A DNA stretch of 15,536 nucleotides from Clostridiales bacterium (GTDB lineage: Bacteria; Bacillota; Clostridia; Oscillospirales; CAG-382), in contig QAKH01000074.1 in the NCBI GenBank assembly GCA_003343885.1, positions 1 through 15,536 on the forward strand. Direction: 5' to 3'. Below, one piece after another: positions 6,976 through 14,260 of the stretch (positions are counted from its first letter, which is position 1; every line of letters starts with the position of its first letter). A program made the position numbers and the translations under genes. The notes beneath the pieces are model-generated. The model made no database searches. It saw only the letters and a list, made by a program, of their open reading frames with translations, and was not told the origin of the DNA.

Positions 6976-9039
6976 GTGGATCAATTTTTTTCGAATAGGG
7001 AAAAATACCCCCATCTATTTAGCCCGGTAGAATTGGGCGGAAAATTGTTTAAGAACCGCATCATCGCTTCGCCTCACGGATGCAGGTTGCCGGTGCTGGA
7101 GATCGACGGCACCGATTACGCCCACGTAACGGAGCTGGGCATCAAATATTACGCGGGTCCCGCCAAGGGCGGCGCCGCCGTGGTAAACATGATGGAAGGC
7201 GGCGTGGAGCCTGGCGGCGGCGGCATCGTGACCCCCAGCTACAACCTCTTCAAACCCAACACCCTGTCCTGGATGCACCTGTTTACCGACTATGTCCACG
7301 CCTATGGCTCCCTGGCATCCATGGAGCTGTCCCACATTGGCCAGTGGTCTAAAAATTCCATTGGCCCCACGGCAAAAACCCTTTACACAGGGGCCGTGGT
7401 GCGGGAGATGACCGAGAAGGACATTGAGGACGTGGTGCGCTATTATTCCAATGCGGCCAACATGGTACGCCGGGGCGGTTTCGACCTGATCATGCTCCAC
7501 GGCGGCCACAATTGGCTGATCTCCCAGTTCATGTCCCCCTATGAAAACAAGCGGACCGACCGCTTTGGCGGCAGCCCTGCCAACCGCATCCGCCTCGCCT
7601 CCATGATCCTGGACGCCATCCGGGACCGGGTGGGCCGGGATATGGTGATCGAGATGCGGGTAAGCGTATCTGAATTTGCCGATGGGGGCAGCACCAAGGA
7701 GGACACCCTGGAGATGCTGGAGTTCATCAAGGATAAGGTGGATATTATCCAATGCTCCGGCGGCACCCGGCACATCCAGCCCACCATGGGCATCCAGGAG
7801 TCCATCTACTATATGCCCAACTGCGAAAAGCGGCACTTGGCGGCCTATATCCGGAAAAACCTGGATGTGCCCGTAAGCGCCATCGGCTCCATCAACGACC
7901 CCAACGTGGCGGAGGAGATCCTGGCCAACGGGGAGGCGGACTTCATCGCCACCGCCCGGAACTTCATTGCGGATAACGATTGGGGCAACAAGGCGCGGAA
8001 GGGCCGGGCAGAGGATATCCGTCCCTGCATCCGGTGTATGCGCTGCCTGGATATTTCCGCCAGCCGGATCAACACCGCCCGGCCGGGCAATGTGTCCGAT
8101 TTTGAAAACGGAACCTTCCACTGGGAATGCTCCGTCAACCCCTTGGAGAAGCTGCCCTCTGTGATCAACGAATATCCCAAGCCCGAGCGTTCCAAGAAGA
8201 TCGTGGTGGTAGGCGGCGGCCCGGCCGGCCTGGAGGCTGCCATGCGGGCTTCGGAGCGGGGGCACAAGGTAGTGCTCTTCGAGGCCACGGACAAGCTGGG
8301 CGGCCAGCTGCAACACGCGGACTATATGGATTTCCGGGTGGATTTGAAGCGTTTTAAGGACTTCCAGATCCGGCAGGTGGAAAAGGACCCCAACATCGAG
8401 ATCCGCTTAAACACCAAGGCTACCCCGGAATTGGTGGCCAAGGAAGAGGCGGATGGGGTCATCGTGGCCATCGGCTCCCAGCCCATCACCCTCAACATCC
8501 CCGGTATGGACACCAACAACGTGATCCAGGCCATCGACATCTACGGCAAGGAGGATACCCTGGGGGATAAGATCGTGATCATCGGCGGCGGCTCCGTCGG
8601 CTGCGAAACCTCCATTTACCTGGCCAACATGGGCAAACAGGACATTACCGTCATCGAGATGGGAGACATCCTGCTGCCCCTGACCATGTATATCGACCGC
8701 TATTATACCCTGTGGTTCATGGAGAAGGAGTATAAGCGGGAGGAAGCGGTGTTCGTAAACGAAACCAAGAACCGGGAGCATCCCGTCAAGTCCATGGTAA
8801 AGACCAAGTGCACGGGCATCACCAAAGAAGGCGTCCTGGTGACGGATGAAACGGGGGCGGAAAAGCTCATCCCCGCGGATACCATCATCCTGGCCGCCGG
8901 CATGAAGAGCGACAAGCAGGCCCGCAACGCCTTCTACGGCACCGCCTATGACGTGATCTTTGCCGGCGACTGCAACGGCCAGGAGCAGAGCATCCACAAT
9001 GCCACCACCTCTGGCTTCATCGCGGCGTACCGGATGTAA
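6976..9039 (+). CDS. FMN/4Fe-4S/FAD NAD(P)H-dependent ene-reductase (BaiCD/BaiH/FadH-like)
   Basis: This intact 687-residue cytosolic flavoenzyme should pass hydride from NAD(P)H via FAD and a 4Fe-4S cluster to FMN, which reduces an activated C=C bond; bile acids, enoates, steroids or aromatic acrylates are known substrates in the family, and the one used here is not readable. Domains: Old Yellow Enzyme barrel from YPHLFSPVELG (11-21) to about 345, with HGGHNW at 175-180 and RTDRFGGS; cluster Cys at 351, 354, 357 and 385; FAD-binding GGGPAG (413-418) followed by the FE dinucleotide-end motif; NAD(P)-binding GGGSVG (537-542); C-terminal GDC near 665. The start is GTG at 6976, five bases after a strong AGGAGGA (6964-6970). 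Oddities: the third and fourth Cys are 27 residues apart instead of 11 in the paralogue at 3833-5683, and a Trp occupies the place where E. coli FadH appears to have its catalytic Tyr. It lies downstream of the transporter fragment and upstream of the redoxin gene, all on +. Confidence 0.92.
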   Translation: MDQFFSNREKYPHLFSPVELGGKLFKNRIIASPHGCRLPVLEIDGTDYAHVTELGIKYYAGPAKGGAAVVNMMEGGVEPGGGGIVTPSYNLFKPNTLSWMHLFTDYVHAYGSLASMELSHIGQWSKNSIGPTAKTLYTGAVVREMTEKDIEDVVRYYSNAANMVRRGGFDLIMLHGGHNWLISQFMSPYENKRTDRFGGSPANRIRLASMILDAIRDRVGRDMVIEMRVSVSEFADGGSTKEDTLEMLEFIKDKVDIIQCSGGTRHIQPTMGIQESIYYMPNCEKRHLAAYIRKNLDVPVSAIGSINDPNVAEEILANGEADFIATARNFIADNDWGNKARKGRAEDIRPCIRCMRCLDISASRINTARPGNVSDFENGTFHWECSVNPLEKLPSVINEYPKPERSKKIVVVGGGPAGLEAAMRASERGHKVVLFEATDKLGGQLQHADYMDFRVDLKRFKDFQIRQVEKDPNIEIRLNTKATPELVAKEEADGVIVAIGSQPITLNIPGMDTNNVIQAIDIYGKEDTLGDKIVIIGGGSVGCETSIYLANMGKQDITVIEMGDILLPLTMYIDRYYTLWFMEKEYKREEAVFVNETKNREHPVKSMVKTKCTGITKEGVLVTDETGAEKLIPADTIILAAGMKSDKQARNAFYGTAYDVIFAGDCNGQEQSIHNATTSGFIAAYRM

Positions 9040-9168
9040 GGCCCTGTTCCGGCTTCCCAGCTCCCCGGCTGTGCCGGTGGCGGTTGGAGGAGGCGGAGGA
9101 CGACCCCGCTTGACAAAGCAAAGCAAGCGTCGCTTGGATAGGCGGCGCTTGTGCGTTTGAGGTGTATG

Positions 9169-9708
9169 ATGCTAGAAGTAGGCAACTTGTTTCCCGATGT
9201 TTCCTATCGATCCTATGATGGGACCATAAAGGACCTGTATGCCCAGATCGGGCAGAACCCGGCGGCGACCCTGTTTTTGCGGTATGTAGGCTGCACCAAA
9301 TGCCAGCTGGATATCCACGAGCTGCTTTCCCACCAGAAGGAGATCGCGGAAAAGGGGGTCCAGGTATTCGTGGTGTTTCAAAGCGCCCCTTCCACGGTCC
9401 GGGAGAGCCTAACGGATTTCCCCTTTGAGATCATATGCGATCCCATCCAGGCGCTGTACAAGCGCTTTGACGTGCTGCCCGCCCAGACCAAAGAGGAATT
9501 TTTGGATGTAGCCCACTTTGCCGAGGCCCACAAGTCCTTCCAGGAAAAGAAGCAGGACCTGGGCCTAGTACATGGGGCGTATGAAGGGGACGAGCTACAG
9601 CGACCGGCAATTTTCTTATTGGATGCAAAAAAGCGGATCGTTTACCTCCACTATGCCGCCAGTTTGATGGATATGCCCTCGGTGGAGAGCTGGCTCCGCA
9701 GGCTTTGA
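9169..9708 (+). CDS. AhpC/TSA-family redoxin (peroxiredoxin-like, CxxC)
   Basis: This 179-residue protein has a thioredoxin-fold layout: an N-terminal VGNLFPDVSYRSYDG typical of AhpC/TSA entries, a beta strand TLFLRYVGC leading into Cys42-Thr-Lys-Cys45, then VQVFVVFQSAPSTV and FEIICDPIQALYKRFDV, which match the conserved second half of peroxiredoxin-like proteins, and a late RPAIFLLDAKKRIVYLHYA. The CxxC in place of the peroxiredoxin TxxC suggests a disulfide-exchange or thiol-peroxidase role in the cytosol. The ATG at 9169 is preferred over the upstream GTG at 9151 and the adjacent ATG at 9166, because GAGGTG (9159-9164) gives it the best spacing. It follows the ene-reductase by 129 bp and is closed by the terminator at 9805-9841, so it may share its transcript. 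Whether it protects the oxygen-sensitive Fe-S flavoenzyme is inference. Annotation as a general 'antioxidant, AhpC/TSA family' protein is the safest label. Confidence 0.82.
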   Translation: MLEVGNLFPDVSYRSYDGTIKDLYAQIGQNPAATLFLRYVGCTKCQLDIHELLSHQKEIAEKGVQVFVVFQSAPSTVRESLTDFPFEIICDPIQALYKRFDVLPAQTKEEFLDVAHFAEAHKSFQEKKQDLGLVHGAYEGDELQRPAIFLLDAKKRIVYLHYAASLMDMPSVESWLRRL

Positions 9709-9804
9709 TCGCGCCCGGGACCCGGCAGGAATGCTCGACAGGCCCGGTCGCCTGGGCCGCCCATAGTTACGTTAGGGCCGGGACTCCATGAAAGAATAAA
9801 CGAC

Positions 9805-9841
9805 GGCCGCAAGCCTGGTTTAATGGCTTGCGGCCTTTTTT
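9805..9841 (+). terminator. Rho-independent terminator
   Basis: Perfect 11-bp arms GGCCGCAAGCC (9805-9815) and GGCTTGCGGCC (9825-9835) enclose a 9-base loop and are followed directly by six T residues. It ends the plus-strand ene-reductase/redoxin transcript. There is no T-run on the minus side, so it would not stop the converging ABC transcript. Confidence 0.92.
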
Positions 9842-9848
9842 GATACTT

Positions 9849-9882
9849 GCCGGCGCCTTACGGGAGCCGGCGCTGCGCCGGC
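9849..9882. repeat. Short GCCGGCGC repeat cluster between convergent genes
   Basis: GCCGGCGC occurs directly at 9849-9856 and 9866-9873, with the inverted copy GCGCCGGC at 9875-9882. The last two form a near-palindrome with a 1-base centre. The cluster lies 17 bp past the minus-strand ABC gene stop and has no T-tract. It may be a 3'-end stem for that transcript. Confidence 0.4.
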
Positions 9883-9898
9883 CCCTGCCTTGGAAGGG

Positions 9899-11761
9899 CT
9901 ATTCCAGTTCAAACGCCCCAGTATACAGCTGATAATACTGGCCCTTTTGCTGGATCAGCTGCTCGTGATCCCCCCGCTCGATGATGCGGCCCTGTTCCAG
10001 CACCATGATGGCCTTGGCATTGCGCACGGTGGAGAGCCGGTGGGCGATGACAAATACGGTCCGGCCGTCCATCAGGGCGTCCATGCCCTCTTGCACAATG
10101 GCTTCGGTACGGGTATCGATGGAGGAGGTGGCCTCGTCCATGATCATGACCGGCGGGTCCGCCACCGCGGCGCGGGCAATGGAGATCAGCTGGCACTGGC
10201 CTTGGGACAGGTTGTTGTTGTCGCCGCTGATCATGGTCTGGTAGCCGTTGGGCAGACGGGTGATAAAGGAGTCCGCGCCGGATAGCTTTGCCGCCTGGAT
10301 ACATTCTTCGTCCGTGGCGTCCAGCTTGCCATAGCGGATGTTATCCATCACCGTGCCGGTAAACAGGTTCACATCCTGTAATATGATGCCCATGGAACGG
10401 CGTAGATCGGGCTTTTTGATCTTGGTGATGTTGATGCCGTCGTAGCGGATCTTGCCGTCGGCTAAATCGTAAAACCGGTTGATCAGGTTGGTGATGGTGG
10501 TTTTCCCTGCGCCCGTGGCCCCCACAAAGGCGATCTTCTGCCCGGGCTTGGCGTACAGCGAAATATCATGCAGGACGGTTTTTTTACCGTCATAGCTGAA
10601 GTCCACATGGTCAAAGACCACGTTGCCCTGCACCTTCACATAGGTCAAGGTGCCGTCGTGATGGGGGTGCTTCCAGGCGTAGATGGGCCCATCGGCGCAT
10701 TCGATCAGCTGGCCGCCCTCCTCCTTGGCCCGGACCAGGGTCACATACCCATCGTCCTGTTCGGGCTCGTTGTCCATTAGGGCAAAGATACGCCCGGCCC
10801 CTGCAAACCCCAGAACTGCGCTGTTCATCTGCTGGGCGGTCTGGGTGATGGAGGAGGTAAACTGCCGGATCAGCCCTAGGAAGGAGATCAGCGTTCCCAG
10901 GGTCGTGGCGAACATGCCCGCGCCGAACAGGGCCATTGCGCCGCCGATGATGGCCACCAACAGATATTGCAGGTTGCCGAATCCGGCCATGAGGGGCATC
11001 ATGGCGCCGGCGGCGCCGTTTGCCCGCAGGGCGTTGGCATAGAGGTCCTGGTTCAGCTCTTGCAGCCGCGCATTGGCCGCCTCCTCGTGGCAAAAGACCT
11101 TCACCACCTTCAGGCCTCCAAACATTTCTTCGATATAGCCGTTCAGCGTCCCGGTGGATTCTTGCTGCCGGGCAAAGTATTTTCCGCTATACCGGACAAT
11201 GGCCCGGGCCGCCAGCACCATAATGGCGGATAAAACCACCACCATCCCCGTAAGGATCAGGCTGAAGCGGAGCATAAAGCAGAAGGCGAATACAATGGTG
11301 ACGCAGGAGGAGATCATCATGGGCAAGCTCTGGGCGATAAACTGCCGCAGGGTATCCGTATCGTTGGTGTAGACGCTCATGATGTCGCCGTGGGTGTGGG
11401 AATCGAAAAAGCGGATGGGGAAGGTCTGCATCTTGACAAACAAATCGTCCCGGATCTCCTTGAGCATCCGCTGTCCGATCTTGGCGATGGTCCGGTTGTA
11501 AAACAGGGTGCCCAGCGCGCCCAGGAAAAAGATCCCCGCCATCGCCGCAACCACGCGGAACAATTCGGCGAATTTGTCCTCCCCGGTGCGCAGCATCTCC
11601 AGGATATAGTCGTCGATGATGACCTGCATAAAGGCGTTGCCCACCATGGCGGCTACCACGCTAACGAGAATGCATAGGACCACAAATAGAAACGCCTTTT
11701 TGTGCCGGGCGGCCACATACCCCATGAGCCTTGCCATGGCGCTGGTCGTGGATTTATTCAT
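9899..11761 (-). CDS. Heterodimeric ABC exporter half-transporter, canonical catalytic subunit (TM288/BmrD-like)
   Basis: This 620-residue type IV ABC exporter has an N-terminal six-helix membrane domain (about 20-320) fused to an ATPase domain (about 380-620). Visible motifs: Walker A GATGAGKT (414-421), Q-loop Gln462, signature LSQGQ (518-522), Walker B MIMDE with the catalytic Glu543, and switch His574. The signature deviates from LSGGQ while Walker B and the switch are intact, which is the pattern of the TM288/BmrD/LmrD side of a heterodimer. A ~40-residue linker between membrane and ATPase domains (about 337-380), containing WKHPHHDG, is characteristic of this clostridial subgroup. I chose ATG 11761 over the ATG at 11791 because AAAGGAGGTGA lies just before it, inside the end of the upstream partner. 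The genes overlap by 8 bases (ATGAATAA), implying translational coupling and 1:1 synthesis. Likely substrates are drugs, lipids or peptides; unknown here. Confidence 0.93.
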   Translation of the reverse strand: MNKSTTSAMARLMGYVAARHKKAFLFVVLCILVSVVAAMVGNAFMQVIIDDYILEMLRTGEDKFAELFRVVAAMAGIFFLGALGTLFYNRTIAKIGQRMLKEIRDDLFVKMQTFPIRFFDSHTHGDIMSVYTNDTDTLRQFIAQSLPMMISSCVTIVFAFCFMLRFSLILTGMVVVLSAIMVLAARAIVRYSGKYFARQQESTGTLNGYIEEMFGGLKVVKVFCHEEAANARLQELNQDLYANALRANGAAGAMMPLMAGFGNLQYLLVAIIGGAMALFGAGMFATTLGTLISFLGLIRQFTSSITQTAQQMNSAVLGFAGAGRIFALMDNEPEQDDGYVTLVRAKEEGGQLIECADGPIYAWKHPHHDGTLTYVKVQGNVVFDHVDFSYDGKKTVLHDISLYAKPGQKIAFVGATGAGKTTITNLINRFYDLADGKIRYDGINITKIKKPDLRRSMGIILQDVNLFTGTVMDNIRYGKLDATDEECIQAAKLSGADSFITRLPNGYQTMISGDNNNLSQGQCQLISIARAAVADPPVMIMDEATSSIDTRTEAIVQEGMDALMDGRTVFVIAHRLSTVRNAKAIMVLEQGRIIERGDHEQLIQQKGQYYQLYTGAFELE

Positions 11762-13514
11762 CCTGCTCACCTCCTTTGCGCTGGGATTCATAAACCTCTT
11801 GGTAGATCTGGTTGGTTTTCAGCAGCTCCCCGTGGGTGCCGATGGCATCGATACGTCCGCCGTCCATGACGATGATCCGGTCCGCGTCCTCCACGGAGGA
11901 GATGCGCTGGGCAATGATGAGCTTCGTGGTTTCCGGCAGATAGGAGCGCAAGCCCTTACGGATCAGCGCATCCGTTTTTGTGTCCACGGCGCTGGTGGAG
12001 TCGTCCAAAATGAGGATCTTAGGATGCTTGAGCAAGGCCCGGGCAATGCACAGCCGTTGCTTTTGCCCGCCGGATACATTGGTGCCGCCCTGTTCGATGT
12101 AGGTGTCGTAGCCCTCCGGGAAGGCGCGGATAAAGCCGTTCGCCTGGGCCAGCTTACAGACCTCCACCAGCTCTTCGTCGGTGGCGTTTTCGTTGCCCCA
12201 GCGGAGGTTTTCCTTGATGGTGCCGGCAAAGAGCACATTCTTTTGCAACACCATGGCCACCGCGTCCCGAAGGGCCTCCAAATCATACGTCCGGATGTCC
12301 TTACCGCCTACGGATACGGTCCCCACGGTGGCGTCGTATAGCCGGGGGATCAATTGCACCAGGGAGGATTTTCCAGAACCGGTGCCGCCGATGATGCCAA
12401 TGGTTTCCCCGGAGCGGATATGCAGATCGATATCGGACAAGCATAGGTTGGCGGGATCCCCCACATAGCTAAAGCCCACATGCTCGAAGCGGACCTCCCC
12501 ATTGGGGATCGTATCCACCCCATGGTGAGGATTGTCGATGGTAGGCTGCTCCTGGAAGATCTCCTGGATCCGGCTGACGGATTCCCGGGACATCATCAGC
12601 ATCACATAGATCATGGACAGCATCATCAGGGACATCAGGATCATCATGGAATAGGTGATCAGGTTTTGCAGCTGGCCGGTGGTCATGGGGATGCCGGCCA
12701 GGATCGTCCCGTTTCCCGAACCGACAATAGCCTTGGCGGAAAACCAGGCGATCAGGGTGATGCAGATATAGATCCCCATCTGCATGAAAAACGGGTTAAA
12801 GGCGATGGTGGTTTCCGCCTTGGTAAAATCCGACCGGATCTCCTCGGAGATATTCTCAAACTTTTGGGCTTCGTAGTCCTCCCGCACAAAGCCTTTCACC
12901 ACCCGGATGCCGTGGAGGTTTTCCCGGACGACGCCGTTGAGCCGGTCATAGGTTTTGAACACCCGGTGAAAAATAGGATGGGTGACCCGGGCGATGCCCA
13001 TCAGGCCGACAAACAGGATGGGGATCACCACCACATAGACCAGCCCGATCTGCCAATTGGTGGAAAAGGCCATAAACAAAGCGCACACAATAGAGATGGG
13101 CGCTTTGGCCGCCACCCGCAGGATCATCATAACGGCGTTTTGCACGTTCATCACGTCCGTGGTCATGCGGGTGACCAGGCTGTTGGTGGAGAATTTGTCG
13201 ATGTTGGTAAAGGAGAAGTTTTGGATGCGCGCAAACATGGCGTCCCGCAAATTCCTTGAAAGCCCGGCGGCGGCTTTGGTGGATGTCAGCCCGCTGACGG
13301 TGCCGACTATCAGGCAAGCCAGGGCGATGAGCAACAGTTCCAGCCCAAAGCTCCATATGGTATGCATGGTGGTGCCGGAATTGGATAGCGAATCGATAAA
13401 TCGCCCGATGATGATGGTTAAACAAAGCTCTCCAACCGCCTCGAAGGCCACCAAAATTGGGGTCACGACGGCGTCTTTTTTATATTGGTTTAGGTATTTT
13501 AGTAGTTGAAACAT
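11754..13514 (-). CDS. Heterodimeric ABC exporter half-transporter, degenerate-site subunit (TM287/BmrC-like)
   Basis: This 586-residue partner has six predicted membrane helices (about 15-305) followed by an ATPase domain with Walker A GGTGSGKS (375-382), Q-loop Gln424, canonical signature VSGGQ (480-484), Walker B LILDDS and switch motif IIAQRIS. The catalytic Glu after Walker B is Asp505 and the switch His is Gln536. These are the two substitutions that make one of the two nucleotide sites non-hydrolytic in heterodimeric exporters such as TM287/288 and BmrCD. Its intact signature would serve the competent site formed with the partner's Walker motifs. The ATG at 13514 is preceded by AAAGGAGGT, but with an unusually long spacing of about 13 bases and no better start nearby, which may lower initiation. 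It is the first gene of the two-gene unit; its leader contains the terminator-like hairpin at 13694-13729. Confidence 0.93.
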   Translation of the reverse strand: MFQLLKYLNQYKKDAVVTPILVAFEAVGELCLTIIIGRFIDSLSNSGTTMHTIWSFGLELLLIALACLIVGTVSGLTSTKAAAGLSRNLRDAMFARIQNFSFTNIDKFSTNSLVTRMTTDVMNVQNAVMMILRVAAKAPISIVCALFMAFSTNWQIGLVYVVVIPILFVGLMGIARVTHPIFHRVFKTYDRLNGVVRENLHGIRVVKGFVREDYEAQKFENISEEIRSDFTKAETTIAFNPFFMQMGIYICITLIAWFSAKAIVGSGNGTILAGIPMTTGQLQNLITYSMMILMSLMMLSMIYVMLMMSRESVSRIQEIFQEQPTIDNPHHGVDTIPNGEVRFEHVGFSYVGDPANLCLSDIDLHIRSGETIGIIGGTGSGKSSLVQLIPRLYDATVGTVSVGGKDIRTYDLEALRDAVAMVLQKNVLFAGTIKENLRWGNENATDEELVEVCKLAQANGFIRAFPEGYDTYIEQGGTNVSGGQKQRLCIARALLKHPKILILDDSTSAVDTKTDALIRKGLRSYLPETTKLIIAQRISSVEDADRIIVMDGGRIDAIGTHGELLKTNQIYQEVYESQRKGGEQDE

Positions 13515-13693
13515 GCCGAGTTATATACCTCCTTTCCATATGCAAAGCGTACGGCTAATTTACGTGGTTGATTTAGGCAATCCTTCCGGCGGCTGCCGCC
13601 TTTCCGGCATCCTCTCCCCAGGCGCGCCTTGGCGGGCCGCACTGAGGGCTGGAAGCTCTCCTGTGGCGGGTGCAACCGCCATAGGGACGGCAT

Positions 13694-13729
13694 AAAAAAA
13701 CCGGCGGACATTTCGCCCTTGTCCGGCGC
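13694..13729 (-). terminator. Minus-strand terminator-like hairpin upstream of the ABC genes (possible attenuator)
   Basis: On the minus strand the arms GCCGGACA and TGTCCGCC pair as six base pairs, one mismatch and two more, around a 9-base loop, and are followed immediately by seven T residues (13694-13700). It sits 180 bp before the first ABC gene and reads in the same direction. It would therefore either end an upstream non-coding transcript or act as an attenuator in a leader starting near 14170. Confidence 0.55.
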
Positions 13730-13739
13730 TATGCGGCCG

Positions 13740-13761
13740 GCCGTGGGAGGAATCCCACGGC
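13740..13761. repeat. Perfect 9-bp stem with GGAA loop
   Basis: GCCGTGGGA (13740-13748) and TCCCACGGC (13753-13761) flank GGAA, a GNRA-type tetraloop if transcribed on +, and TTCC if transcribed on -. It lies just upstream, in the minus direction, of the terminator-like hairpin and may be part of the same folded leader. Confidence 0.45.
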
Positions 13762-14175
13762 GGGAGGCAGGGCGCTGGAAAATATGGGGCCAAACGTGAC
13801 GCGGTAGCCTGGGGAAGGTCGTTACGAACGGTCAAAAATTGCTGCTTCCATAGGATGGTAAGGCCGTTTCCACAAACGCCCGTTGCCGGATCCTTCCGCC
13901 CCGTTGGGCAGACCCTTTTGCGAGGGCAGGCCGCGGCTCCTAAAAGCCGGCTGCCATGCCCGGACAGCATATCCTCCAATTGTTCGGGTTCAAACGGGGC
14001 GGTTGGCAGCGGGGCTGAGAAGGGACCGCCAAAAACCGTGCCGGCGGTTTCTCAGGCGGCGTTGGGAACGGGCTGGGACCCGCCGGAGCAGCTTGCATAT
14101 TCCATCAAGTCAAGCCTAGGAGGGAACCGCCCCATGGCTATTCGCCGCGGAACAATTTAGCCCCACACAGAAACT

Positions 14176-14203
14176 ATTATAAGGATTTTCCGTTGAAAGT
14201 GAA
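14176..14203 (-). promoter_or_regulatory. Possible divergent promoter toward the ABC genes
   Basis: On the minus strand a consensus TATAAT (14176-14181) follows a weak -35 TTCACT (14198-14203) with a 16-base spacer. Transcription would start near 14169 and run toward the hairpins at 13694-13761 and the ABC operon. The half-site ATAAGGAT (14179-14186), which reappears inverted at 14231-14238, overlaps this -10, so the LysR protein could control it. Confidence 0.35.
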
Positions 14204-14221
14204 TTTAGATTTTGCTATTAT
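14193..14221 (+). promoter_or_regulatory. Sigma-A-type promoter of the lysR gene
   Basis: TTGAAA (14193-14198), a 17-base spacer and TATTAT (14216-14221) match five of six bases in each consensus hexamer. Start of transcription is predicted near 14228, giving a leader of about 33 bases with AAGGGAG (14246-14252) eight bases before the ATG. Confidence 0.75.
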
Positions 14222-14223
14222 AA

Positions 14224-14238
14224 ATAAGATATCCTTAT
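14224..14238 (+). promoter_or_regulatory. LysR-type operator, ATAA-N7-TTAT
   Basis: ATAAG-ATATC-CTTAT is a perfect inverted repeat that fits the LysR T-N11-A rule and the ATAA-N7-TTAT box described for B. subtilis CcpC. It covers the predicted transcription start of lysR, which suggests autorepression. A related half-site at 14179-14186 and a direct repeat CTATTATAA (14174-14182 and 14215-14223, 41 bp apart, about four helical turns) could hold the rest of a tetramer. Confidence 0.6.
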
Positions 14239-14260
14239 TAATCGGAAGGGAGTTACCTAA

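Larger units (their letters stand above)
13515..14260. other. 746-bp gene-poor interval between the ABC genes and lysR
   Basis: The right ~100 bp is AT-rich and holds the lysR promoter, operator and a possible divergent promoter. The rest is GC-rich and hairpin-dense: arms TGGCGG/CCGCCA at 13664-13681, the terminator-like stem at 13694-13729 and a perfect stem at 13740-13761. Long frames exist on both strands, the longest on - ending at 13560, but none has recognisable domains, and the minus one runs straight through the terminator and hairpins. I see no RNase P, SRP, tmRNA, T-box or tRNA consensus. The interval could be a long structured leader for the ABC operon, an unrecognised ncRNA or decayed DNA. 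Confidence 0.5.

Noticed and set aside
837..9039. Long antisense frames opposite the lipoprotein, MalY-like and both ene-reductase genes
   Set aside because: They mirror strongly conserved coding genes, lack ribosome binding sites and encode low-complexity or unrelated peptides.
9111..9140. Promoter before the redoxin gene, from a perfect TTGACA at 9111-9116
   Set aside because: No -10-like hexamer at 16-18 bases; the downstream sequence is GC-rich with a hairpin at 9125-9150.
13842..13850. SRP RNA-like GGAAGCAGC on the minus strand
   Set aside because: The flanking AGGTCCGGAA part of the conserved SRP loop is absent and no matching helix is present.
13560..13979. 139-codon ORF on the minus strand
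   Set aside because: No recognisable domain, Pro/Arg-rich composition typical of chance frames in GC-rich DNA, and it runs through a U-tailed hairpin; kept only as part of the gap description.
13985..14000. tRNA T-arm-like GGGTTCAAAC
   Set aside because: The flanking five bases do not pair and no acceptor, D or anticodon stem can be built around it.
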